This document shows positions 48,279 to 56,251 of a stretch of DNA of 56,251 nt, piece by piece. The stretch covers positions 1 through 56,251 of the forward strand of contig JASJDM010000048.1 in the NCBI GenBank assembly GCA_030065125.1, written 5' to 3'. Every line of letters begins with the position of its first letter. Within the stretch, counting starts at the first letter, position 1. Below the pieces are notes generated by a model that worked only from the letters and a program-made list of their open reading frames with translations, had not been told where the DNA came from and did not search any database. The position numbers and the translations under genes are program-made. The stretch comes from Lysobacterales bacterium. GTDB lineage: Bacteria > Pseudomonadota > Gammaproteobacteria > Xanthomonadales > SZUA-38.

Positions 48279-51203
48279 TCAATCTCCCCGGCGCTTCATC
48301 TCGGGTTTACCGCGGGGCTGGAAGTCCCGCGGTTTATTGATCCTGAGCGACGCCCTGGCGCTGTTGTCACCCAGGTTCACCCGAACCTGGTACTCACCGG
48401 GCATGATCAGCATACGATGACCCAGGCGAACCGACTCGGCGTATGGCGTGTCGGCCAGGCTTTCCGACTCCGCGCCGGCAGCCTCCGCAGCCAGGGCCAG
48501 TTCCGGATCCACCAGCAGGTTCCAGGTCACCGTATTCATCCCCGCCACCGCTGGGGCGTTCCAGGTCTGCAGCACCTGTTCGTCGCCATCCAGGACCTCG
48601 ATCCGGGCTTCTCCGGCAGCATCCGACCAGAACCGGATGGGCGCCTCGGGCAACTCGTTGCGCTGGGGGAACCAGGGTGACGTGCGGGTGCGCCACCCTC
48701 GGCTGGCCTGAATATCATCCATGTAAAACACTTTGAGCCCGGTATCCAATCCAGCCGTGGCCAGATCCTGCACCGGCAGCACGTCAACAACCCAGAAACT
48801 GCGGCCGTGGGTGCCGGCCACCAGCTCCCGGTCCCGGGGATGCACCACCAGGTCGTGCACCGGGACATTGGGCAGACCACCCTGCAGGGACTGCCAGGAG
48901 TCACCACGGTCCAGGGACACGTAAACCCCGCGGTCCGTGCCCACGTACAGCACGTCGCCGTTGACCGGATCTTCCCGAATCACGTTGACCGGCTCATCGG
49001 GCAGTCCCTTGCTGATGTCGGTCCAGCGTTTGCCCAGGTTTTCGCTGCGATACACGTAGGCCGTGATGTCGTCATCGCGATAGCCATTCAGGGACAGGTA
49101 TACCCGGTCTCGATCATGGGCGGACGCCTCAACCCGGGAAACCCAGCGGTCCCCCGGCAGCCGGCGCGCCACGTCGGTCCAGCTGCTGCCGCCGTCGCTG
49201 GTCACCCAGACCTGGCCGTCGTCGGTACCAGCCCAGATTAACCCAAATGCCAGGGGTGACTCGGACACCGTGGTGAGCGTGCCGAAGGGCACATCCCCGC
49301 GCTCATCCGACCGGGTCAGGTCACCGCTGATGGCGGTCCAGGTCTGGCCCTGGTCCATGGATCGGTACAGTCGATTGCTGCCGAAGTACACCACGTCGGG
49401 ATTGTGGGGCGACAGGATGACCGGGGTGTTCCAGTTGTAGCGCAGGGCCGGCTCACCCAGCCGGTCCCGGGGACGCACAGAGTCCCGGGAGCCGTCGGCG
49501 TTGATCCGGGTATAAAAGCCGAACTGGAAGCCGGTGAACGTGGTCTTGTTGTCCCGTGGATCTACCGCCACGTACATGCCGTCGCCGCCGTTGATGCGCT
49601 GGCAAACCGGGGCGCGCCGCCAGTCATTGCGAGACGAGCAGCGCATGGTGCCGTTGTCCTGCAGACCGCCGTAAACGTTGTAGGGCTGGGCCATGTCCAC
49701 GTTGACCGTGTAGAACTGACCCACCGGCTGGGCGTCAACCTTGACCCAGGACTTGCCGCCGTCATAGCTCATGTCCATTCCGCCGTCATTGCCCACCAGC
49801 AGATTCTGGGGTTGATCGGGATTGATCCACATGGCCTGGTAGTCCACATGGACGTCCTGGTCGTGGATGGTTCGCCAGGATTTGCCGCCGTCGTCCGAGG
49901 TAATGATGGGCACACCCAGCACGTAGACCTGGTCCACGTTACCCGGCGACACCCGGATCTGGCCGAAGTAGTAACCGTAAGAAAACACCACCTGGCGCAG
50001 GGGCTCCTCGTGGGTCAGCCGAAAGCTGGCACCGGCATCATCGGATCGCCACACCTCGATTCCGCGGATGTCGGTGTTGAACAGGTTGGCGTTGGCGTCG
50101 GACAGCTCCTCGCGCAGGTCCTCCATGCTGAGCTCATCGCTGCGCAGCATGGCCAACAGGGATTCGGCGTCGACCTCCTCGTGCAGGTCTGATGAGCGGA
50201 TGAAGGCCTCTACCTCCTGGGGATCCTGGCGCAGGAACTCGTCCTTGCTCATGGTCCGCAGGCGCTGGCTGCTGATGGGGCGGTCGCCCAGGTCCCACTG
50301 GGACTCCGGCAGCAGTTCCTGGTTGTCGATGCTGACGTAAACGGTGTCCGGCGCGGCCGGTGAAACGGCCAGGCCGATGCGGCCCACGTGCTCTCCCTGG
50401 GGCAGCGCTTCCAGCCGGGCCCAGCTGTCGCCACCGTCGGTGGATTTCCAGACCGCGGAGCCCTCACCGCCCTCAACGAAGTTCCAGGGCCGGCGCTGGC
50501 GCTCCCAGGCCGCGGCGTACAGGGTGTCCGGATCGCCCGGCTTGAACACCAGGTCGACGAAACCGGTCCACTGACCGCCCGGCAGGATTTCTTCCCAGGA
50601 TTCGCCTCCGTCAGTGCTGCGGTACAGCCCCCGCTTGCCGCCCGGCGTGTACAGCTTGCCGGACGACGCCACGAATACCCGGTTGGAATCCCGGGGGTCC
50701 ACCAGGATGCGGCCAATACGGTCGGTGTCGCCCAGACCCATGTAGCGCCAGCTGCCGCCGCCATCGTCGGACCGGTACACCCCCATGCCGCCATAGGACG
50801 AGCGGGACGCGTTGTTTTCACCGGTGCCCACCCACACCGTCTCCGGCTGATTGGGATCCACCGCCACGTCACCCATGATGATGCTGGGCTGCTGATCGAA
50901 CACCGGAGCGAAGGTTACGCCGTTGTTGCTGGTCTTCCACAGGCCGCCCGACGCGTAAGCTGCGTAAAAGGTATACGGCTGGCCCGGCACCACCTCGATA
51001 TCCACCACCCGGCCGCCCTGGACCACAGGGCCTATGGCGCGCCATTTCAATCCCTGGAAGCGGGACCCGGCTTCCAGCTGCTGATGGGTTTCCCAGGCCT
51101 TCAGCTTGGCAGAAATGTCCGCTGCGCCCTGAGGCCGGGGCCGGGCTTCGGCGGTGAGTGAAACCGACAGCAGTATCGCCGCCAGGAAAATCGCCTTATT
51201 CAT
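48279..51203 (-). CDS. secreted sortilin/VPS10-like BNR-repeat protein
   Basis: The 974-residue protein has a signal peptide (about 1-21, SVSLTAEA) and then two beta-propellers made from about ten Asp-box (BNR) repeats, for example YRSDDGGGSW, YRSTDGGESW, WKSTDGGDSW, TSDDGGKSW, TSDGGSSW and VSLDRGDSW. A C-terminal beta domain (about 860-974) follows. Proteins of this layout are annotated as glycosyl hydrolases, but no catalytic set is visible and the function is open. I start at ATG 51203 (AGGGAC nearby). Its start overlaps the Lon-like gene by 8 bp, so the two are coupled. Confidence 0.88.
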   Translation of the reverse strand: MNKAIFLAAILLSVSLTAEARPRPQGAADISAKLKAWETHQQLEAGSRFQGLKWRAIGPVVQGGRVVDIEVVPGQPYTFYAAYASGGLWKTSNNGVTFAPVFDQQPSIIMGDVAVDPNQPETVWVGTGENNASRSSYGGMGVYRSDDGGGSWRYMGLGDTDRIGRILVDPRDSNRVFVASSGKLYTPGGKRGLYRSTDGGESWEEILPGGQWTGFVDLVFKPGDPDTLYAAAWERQRRPWNFVEGGEGSAVWKSTDGGDSWARLEALPQGEHVGRIGLAVSPAAPDTVYVSIDNQELLPESQWDLGDRPISSQRLRTMSKDEFLRQDPQEVEAFIRSSDLHEEVDAESLLAMLRSDELSMEDLREELSDANANLFNTDIRGIEVWRSDDAGASFRLTHEEPLRQVVFSYGYYFGQIRVSPGNVDQVYVLGVPIITSDDGGKSWRTIHDQDVHVDYQAMWINPDQPQNLLVGNDGGMDMSYDGGKSWVKVDAQPVGQFYTVNVDMAQPYNVYGGLQDNGTMRCSSRNDWRRAPVCQRINGGDGMYVAVDPRDNKTTFTGFQFGFYTRINADGSRDSVRPRDRLGEPALRYNWNTPVILSPHNPDVVYFGSNRLYRSMDQGQTWTAISGDLTRSDERGDVPFGTLTTVSESPLAFGLIWAGTDDGQVWVTSDGGSSWTDVARRLPGDRWVSRVEASAHDRDRVYLSLNGYRDDDITAYVYRSENLGKRWTDISKGLPDEPVNVIREDPVNGDVLYVGTDRGVYVSLDRGDSWQSLQGGLPNVPVHDLVVHPRDRELVAGTHGRSFWVVDVLPVQDLATAGLDTGLKVFYMDDIQASRGWRTRTSPWFPQRNELPEAPIRFWSDAAGEARIEVLDGDEQVLQTWNAPAVAGMNTVTWNLLVDPELALAAEAAGAESESLADTPYAESVRLGHRMLIMPGEYQVRVNLGDNSARASLRINKPRDFQPRGKPEMKRRGD

Positions 51204-53667
51204 CTTCTTGTCCCTGAGGCTGTTCTGATGATGCTTCTTCGGGCTGGGCTGAGCTGTCGCTGTCCGATGGTGACGCCACCATGGGGCCGCGGACCGTCTC
51301 CTCCCAGAACTCCCGGGCCCGGCGCCGGGCCAGGCCCAACAGGCTGGATTCCGGGTAACCCTGGTCACCCCATTGCCCGATGTCCAGCCCGGTCAGCAGC
51401 GCCAGGGCCTGGCGCACATTGGCGACGGGGTAGACCGCGAACCTGCCCTCCCGGGCGGCCTCCACCACGTCGTGGCGCAACATCAGATCGGCGGCGTTGG
51501 ATTCCGGGATGATCACCCCCTGGGTTCCGGTCAGTTCGAAATGCTGGCAGATATCGAAAAATCCCTCGATCTTTTCGTTGACTCCCCCGATGGCCTGGAT
51601 CGCCCCGTGCTGATCGATGGCGCCGGTGATGGCCAGGTCCTGGCGCAGCGGGACCCCGGTAAGGGCCGACAGCAGGCAACACATCTCGGCTCCGGAGGCC
51701 GAGTCGCCGTCGATTCCGCCGTAGCTTTGCTCGAACGCAATGGAGGCGCTGAAGGCCAGCGGGTGGTCGGTCTTCAGCAGGTGGCGCAGCAATCCGCCCA
51801 GGATATGAAATCCCTTGGTGTGAATGGCGCCGGACATGGACGCCAGGCCCTCCACGTTGATCACGCCGGCGCTGCCGGCGCCGATGGAAGCAGTGATCCG
51901 TGCCGGGAATCCATACTTCAGCGGGCCGGCGGCAATCACTGCCAGTCCGTTGATCTGGCCCACGCAGCTGCCCTGGGTCTGGATACCCACGGTGCCGTCC
52001 TTGAGGAAAGACTGGAAGCGTGACGACGGCAGGCTGGCCCGGGTCTTGGTTCGGCGTACGGCTTCCCGTACGTGGTCTCCGCTGATCAGACTGGCGCCTG
52101 CCTTGCCGGCCACCCAGTCGGCTTCCCGGGTAATGTCGGCAATGCGGCCGAACTGGGCCGTCACGCGTCCGCCCTTGTCCGCGATGCGGGCGCCGTGTTC
52201 GGCCAGCGCCGCCACACCACAGGGGGTCAGGTGGCGCATACCCTCTTCCCGCACGATGCGGCTCAACACGCCGGCATAGTCCCTCACCACGGTCTCGCCC
52301 CGGCCCAGCACGTCGTTGAAATCCGCCAGCACCTTGAACTGGCCAGAGAAATCGTAGTCCAGCATATCCAACTGGTAGTACAAGGATGCGCTGCCCATCA
52401 GGATGACCCGGATGTTCACCGGAATCGGTTCCGGTTTCAGGCTGACCGGTGCAAACGGCGAGCTGAATTCCCGCGGCACAATTTCCAGCACGCCGTTGCG
52501 CAGGGTGCGCATCAGTATCTTCCAGGCGCCGGGTTCGGCCAGCACGTCATGGGCATCCAGGATCAGGAAACCGCCGTCGGCCTGCAGCAGCGAACCGGCC
52601 CGGATGGCCCGGTAGTCCGAGGTGGCCTGGCCGCCGGCTTCCCACTGGGTCTCGACGGTGCCCAGCAGGTTGGTCAGGCTGGGGCTGTTCTCGATGACCA
52701 CGGGGCTGTCGTCGTCACGATGCTCCAGGAGTATGTTGATACCGTAGCGGGATTGCGGGTCGTAGCCGCTGTTGGGCCCCTGCAGGGCATGCTCCAGCAC
52801 ATCGTCCACCACCTCTTCCAGGTAGGTGTCCAGGGCGTGGTTGGAAAACTCAGCGGCGATGCGCCGGGTCAGGTCTCCCACCAGTCGCCGGATATGATCT
52901 TCGTTGAAACGCTCTATCTCACGGCTGCTGTCCTGGAACACCCGACCAATCCGCTGGGTCATTTCCGGCAGACGCTTGGCAAACTCCTCGATGCGCTGGT
53001 AGATCTCGTCCCGCCGTTCCTGGGGGATCTGACCCTGGCGCACCAGCGCCTCGAACTGCTCCATCGGCACCGGCTGACCCTGGATGCGCGGAAATATCGC
53101 CGCCTGCATGCCATGGGGAGTCTTGATCTGCACCAGCGCCAGGCCGGCTTCCTCCAGCTCTGTTTCCAGTGGGTCGGTCAGCTCCCGGATGCGGCCCTGT
53201 GCCTCTTCCTGAATGGCACTGCGTGATGCCTGCAGATGCTCACTGTTCAGCGCCTCGCCCAGGTCCGAGGCGACAAATTCCGAGAGTTCCCGCAGCCGCC
53301 GGCGCAGTACACGGGCACGGCCGTAGGGCAGAGAAACCAGCCGCGGTCGGTCAGGCTGGAGAAAGTTGTGAACATAGCAGCGGTCCACCTTGGAGGCGCA
53401 GGTAGGGCGCATCTGGGCCAGCACCCGCTGCACCATCGTCAGCCGCCCGGTGCCGCGGATACCGCGGACAAATACGTTCTGGCCCGGGGCGTCGCAATCG
53501 AGACCGAACTGCAGCGCTTCCAGCGCCAGGGGCTGCCCGATGACGTCTGGCAGCGGCTCAATCTCGTCGGTCGAATCAAACCCAAGCTGGGCCGCATCCA
53601 CGATCCAGCGCAGTTTTTCGGGGGCTAACGGGGCGACGGAATCCAGGCCGCGGTCGGTCTCACTCAC
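51196..53667 (-). CDS. Lon-like ATP-dependent protease (S16 family)
   Basis: The 823-residue protein has an N-terminal region and an AAA-like domain whose Walker A reads GIRGTGRLT near 65-73 (Arg for the usual Lys) and Walker B GGFLILDAHDVL. The C-terminal S16 protease domain carries the catalytic Ser in GDSASGAE (about 655) and Lys in NEKIEGFF, 43 residues apart as in Lon. This matches the LonP/YcbZ-type group, in which a Lys-to-Arg Walker A is common. The GTG at 53667 has GGAG about 9 bases upstream. It is coupled to the BNR-repeat gene downstream. Confidence 0.92.
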   Translation of the reverse strand: MSETDRGLDSVAPLAPEKLRWIVDAAQLGFDSTDEIEPLPDVIGQPLALEALQFGLDCDAPGQNVFVRGIRGTGRLTMVQRVLAQMRPTCASKVDRCYVHNFLQPDRPRLVSLPYGRARVLRRRLRELSEFVASDLGEALNSEHLQASRSAIQEEAQGRIRELTDPLETELEEAGLALVQIKTPHGMQAAIFPRIQGQPVPMEQFEALVRQGQIPQERRDEIYQRIEEFAKRLPEMTQRIGRVFQDSSREIERFNEDHIRRLVGDLTRRIAAEFSNHALDTYLEEVVDDVLEHALQGPNSGYDPQSRYGINILLEHRDDDSPVVIENSPSLTNLLGTVETQWEAGGQATSDYRAIRAGSLLQADGGFLILDAHDVLAEPGAWKILMRTLRNGVLEIVPREFSSPFAPVSLKPEPIPVNIRVILMGSASLYYQLDMLDYDFSGQFKVLADFNDVLGRGETVVRDYAGVLSRIVREEGMRHLTPCGVAALAEHGARIADKGGRVTAQFGRIADITREADWVAGKAGASLISGDHVREAVRRTKTRASLPSSRFQSFLKDGTVGIQTQGSCVGQINGLAVIAAGPLKYGFPARITASIGAGSAGVINVEGLASMSGAIHTKGFHILGGLLRHLLKTDHPLAFSASIAFEQSYGGIDGDSASGAEMCCLLSALTGVPLRQDLAITGAIDQHGAIQAIGGVNEKIEGFFDICQHFELTGTQGVIIPESNAADLMLRHDVVEAAREGRFAVYPVANVRQALALLTGLDIGQWGDQGYPESSLLGLARRRAREFWEETVRGPMVASPSDSDSSAQPEEASSEQPQGQEDE

Positions 53668-53788
53668 AGAGATTCACTCCAGTTTAGTTAACGAATGTTT
53701 GCTTAAGCTGCATGGCCGGGAAGGCTAGACTGCTTGCTGGGCGTCGTGCCAGCGGGCCGACGCCCCGGACTTGATCTGAACCCGGTAT

Positions 53789-54175
53789 ATGGATGACGGC
53801 AACGGGATGAACGGACCTCACGCAGCACACCCGCCCGACAGCGGCCAGGCGGCACTGGTCATTATTCGCGGTGAGCCTTTCGGCAAAGCGTTTGAGGTGG
53901 GTGAAGAACCGCTGGATATCGGCCGCTCCCGTGATTGCCATATCCGGTTTGCTGAGAATAGCGTTTCCCGCCGCCATTGTCAGATCTGGCGCACCTCCAA
54001 CGGCTATTTCTGGATCGAAGACCTGGGCGCCGACACCCGGGTCAACGGCGACCCTATCCGCCAGTGCCGCCTGCGCGACGGTGACCGGATTACGGTGGGC
54101 AGCACCGTGCTGGAATTCCTGGCGTCGGATGGTCAACCGAGCGAATCCGAACAGGAAGCGCCCAGCCTGGCCTAG
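53789..54175 (+). CDS. FHA-domain protein
   Basis: The 128-residue protein is a single FHA domain (about 28-108): DIGRSRDCHIRF, SRRHCQI, EDLGADTRVNG and GSTVLEFLASDG. FHA domains bind phosphothreonine peptides. It has no other domain. The ATG at 53789 is not preceded by a clear ribosome-binding site; ATG 53807 is another choice. It is convergent with mnmG (8-bp gap). Confidence 0.85.
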   Translation: MDDGNGMNGPHAAHPPDSGQAALVIIRGEPFGKAFEVGEEPLDIGRSRDCHIRFAENSVSRRHCQIWRTSNGYFWIEDLGADTRVNGDPIRQCRLRDGDRITVGSTVLEFLASDGQPSESEQEAPSLA

Positions 54176-54183
54176 GAATCTGC

Positions 54184-56073
54184 CTAGGCCACCCTGCCCA
54201 GCAGGCCCTGTTTTTTCAGCGTGACCAGCAGCAGTGAGACTGCAGCCGGGGTCACTCCCTGGATCCGATGGGCCTGGCCGATGGTCTGAGGCCGGATCCG
54301 TTCCAGCTTTTCCTGAACTTCGGCTGAGAGACCGCTCACCGAGGCGTAATCGAAGTTTTCCGGGATGAGCTGCTGCTCGTTGCGCTGCAGCCGGTCAATC
54401 TCCATCTGCTGCCGGTCCAGGTAGCCAGCGTAGCGGACCTGAATCTCCACCTGTTCAGCAACCCCCCCGTCGTCGGCACCAGGGCCCAGCGCATCCACCT
54501 GCATCAATCCCCGGTAGTCCACCTCCGGGCGCTTCAGCAGGTCCAGGGCAGTGACTTCCTTGCTCAGGTTCAGGCCCATCTGCCGGGATACGGCATCCCC
54601 AAGGTCGCTGCCCGGTGATACCCAGATTTCCGACAGGCGCTGTTTTTCAGCTTCTACGGCTTCACGCTTGCGGCAGAAATGGTCCCAGCGATAGTCGTCC
54701 ACCAGTCCCAGTTCACGGCCTTTTTCGGTCAGGCGTAGATCAGCATTGTCCTGCCGCAGCAGCAGGCGGTACTCGGCCCGGGAGGTAAACATGCGGTACG
54801 GCTCCAGCGTGCCGTTGGTGACCAGGTCGTCCACCAGCACGCCGGTGTAGGCCTGGTCGCGGCCGGGGCACCAGTCGCCCTCGCCGCGCACGCGCAGTAC
54901 CGCGTTCAGGCCGGCCAGCAGGCCCTGAGCGCCGGCTTCCTCGTAGCCCGTGGTGCCGTTGATCTGGCCGGCGAAGAACAGCCCCGGCAGGTGCCGGGTT
55001 TCCAGGCTGCGGTTCAAGCCCCGGGGATCGAAGTAGTCGTACTCGATGGCATACCCCGGCCGGGTAATGTGGGCGTTTTCAAACCCTGCGATACTGCGCA
55101 CCAGCGCCAGCTGCACGTCGAACGGCAGGCTGGTGGATATGCCGTTGGGATACAGCTCCGGCGTGGTCAGCCCTTCCGGTTCCACGAAGATCTGATGCGA
55201 TACCCGCTCCGCGAATCGAACCACCTTGTCCTCGATGGACGGGCAGTAGCGCGGGCCCGTGCCCTCGATGACCCCGGAAAACATGGGTGATCGGTCCAGC
55301 GAACCGCGGATCAATTCGTGGGTGGTCTCGTTGGTGTGGGTGATGTAGCAGCTGACCTGCTCCGGGTGCTCATCGCCGGTGCCGATGTAGGACATCACCG
55401 GCACTGGATTGTCGCCGGGTTGTTCCTGCATCCGGGTGAAATCCACTGAACGTCCATCGATACGCGGCGGCGTACCGGTTTTCAGCCGGTCCACGGCGAA
55501 CGGCAGCTCCCGCAGGCGCTCGGACAGTGCGTTGGACGGTGGGTCTCCGGCCCTCCCCCCTTGCTGGTTGGCCAGACCCACGTGGATCCTGCCGCCCAGG
55601 AATGTGCCCACCGTCAGCACAACGGCGCGCGCCGAGAACTCAAGCCCCATGCGGGTGCTGACCCCGGCGACTTCGCCCCCGCACACCAGCATGTCGTCCA
55701 CTTCCTGCTGGAACAGGGTCAGGTTGGGCTGATGCTCCACCGCGTAACGCACCGCGGCCTTGTACAGCACCCGGTCGCACTGGGCCCGCAGGGCACGCAC
55801 CGCCGGCCCCTTGGAGGCGTTCAGGGTGCGCCACTGGATGCCGGCCTGGTCGGTGGCCTGGGCCATGACCCCACCCAGGGCATCGATCTCCTTGATCAGG
55901 TGCCCTTTGCCGATCCCACCCATGGCCGGGTTGCAGCTCATCTGGCCAATGGTTTCAATGTTGTGGGTCAGCAGCAGCGTGTCGGCTCCCATACGGGCAG
56001 CCGCCAGCGCAGCCTCGGTGCCGGCATGGCCGCCACCCACCACGATGACATCAAATTGTCGTTCGAAACGCAT
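54184..56073 (-). CDS. mnmG: tRNA uridine-34 modification enzyme MnmG (GidA)
   Basis: MnmG, with MnmE, adds the carboxymethylaminomethyl group to the wobble uridine of several tRNAs. The 629-residue protein has the FAD motif VVGGGHAGTEAALAAARMG, MSCNPAMGGIGKGHL, the conserved RYCPSIEDKVVRF and the C-terminal segments EVQEKLERI and VTPAAVSLLLVTLKKQG. ATG 56073 (MRFERQFDVIVVGG) is the normal start. mnmE is not present in the window. Confidence 0.98.
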   Translation of the reverse strand: MRFERQFDVIVVGGGHAGTEAALAAARMGADTLLLTHNIETIGQMSCNPAMGGIGKGHLIKEIDALGGVMAQATDQAGIQWRTLNASKGPAVRALRAQCDRVLYKAAVRYAVEHQPNLTLFQQEVDDMLVCGGEVAGVSTRMGLEFSARAVVLTVGTFLGGRIHVGLANQQGGRAGDPPSNALSERLRELPFAVDRLKTGTPPRIDGRSVDFTRMQEQPGDNPVPVMSYIGTGDEHPEQVSCYITHTNETTHELIRGSLDRSPMFSGVIEGTGPRYCPSIEDKVVRFAERVSHQIFVEPEGLTTPELYPNGISTSLPFDVQLALVRSIAGFENAHITRPGYAIEYDYFDPRGLNRSLETRHLPGLFFAGQINGTTGYEEAGAQGLLAGLNAVLRVRGEGDWCPGRDQAYTGVLVDDLVTNGTLEPYRMFTSRAEYRLLLRQDNADLRLTEKGRELGLVDDYRWDHFCRKREAVEAEKQRLSEIWVSPGSDLGDAVSRQMGLNLSKEVTALDLLKRPEVDYRGLMQVDALGPGADDGGVAEQVEIQVRYAGYLDRQQMEIDRLQRNEQQLIPENFDYASVSGLSAEVQEKLERIRPQTIGQAHRIQGVTPAAVSLLLVTLKKQGLLGRVA

Positions 56074-56199
56074 CGGTAAAACTGTTCTTTTTCAGTACCT
56101 TAAGTCGGGCGCGTATTTTAGACGTAGAAAGGAGTTGGTACCAGTGGGGAGCGAATTCTGGGATCGGGGGGCAACATTCAAGGGCCGGTTGTTTTTCGG

Positions 56200-56251
56200 T
56201 GAACGATGGGGTCAGAGTAAAGGGACAGAGTAAAACCGGTTTTACTCTGTC
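56200..56251 (+). repeat. edge of a REP-associated transposase-type element
   Basis: The last bases read GGGGTCAGAGTAAAGGGACAG and end in a perfect 28-bp palindrome at 56224-56251 (half-site GACAGAGTAAAACC). I know GGGGTCAGAGTAAA ends from elements that carry a REP-associated tyrosine transposase in many gammaproteobacteria. The window stops at the palindrome, so the transposase, if any, is outside. Confidence 0.6.

Overview
The window is chromosomal DNA from a GC-rich gammaproteobacterium. Several gene neighbourhoods are typical of that class: trxA-rho divergent from rhlB, gspCDEF, ftsEX, yibN-secB-gpsA divergent from envC, an LpxO-type lipid A hydroxylase, an rpoH with a complete RpoH box, and mnmG. 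The high GC, the many GTG starts and the short overlaps are uniform across the window, so I see no large foreign island. The lineage could be a Chromatiales/Wenzhouxiangella-like or xanthomonad-related group, but this is a guess.

Layout. 1-584 is the end of a YceI-like gene. 730-4639 is a compact three-gene operon of helical and coiled-coil proteins of unknown role. 4637-5358 is a nested inverted-repeat element whose two tips supply the stop codons of both convergent neighbours. 5356-8786 holds rho, trxA and rhlB. 8907-14505 is a partial type II secretion operon (gspC, D, E, F). 14528-16190 is ftsEX, then a double-receiver protein, ung, a lipoprotein/methyltransferase pair, an FHA-EAL protein and an SDR. 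21568-21839 is an array of eight short hairpin units whose stems covary. After a lipoprotein and a 2-hydroxyacid dehydrogenase comes a signalling module (23354-29368): histidine kinase, sigma54 activator, a near-perfect sigma54 promoter, an acidic secreted protein and a three-gene ABC exporter. Then follow trmL, an lpxO-like gene, an esterase, a K+ channel and an Na+/H+ antiporter that both carry cyclic-nucleotide-binding domains, small proteins, gpsA-secB-yibN, and envC.

39975-40544 is an AT-richer gap with a likely small RNA that has C-rich loops and ends at a strong intrinsic terminator. An SDR and an APH-like gene precede rpoH, whose leader carries a CIRCE operator and a long stem-loop. 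The rest holds a BlaI/M56 peptidase pair with its operator, oligopeptidase B, a nitroreductase, a sortilin-like BNR-repeat protein overlapping a Lon-like protease, an FHA protein and mnmG. The window stops inside a perfect palindrome of the kind found at ends of REP-associated transposase elements.

The strongest leads for undescribed biology are: (1) the covarying hairpin array; (2) the stop-codon-supplying inverted-repeat element, which shares a 16-bp motif with the array; (3) the C-loop small RNA; (4) the likely HrcA control of rpoH; and (5) the self-contained kinase/sigma54/secreted-protein circuit.
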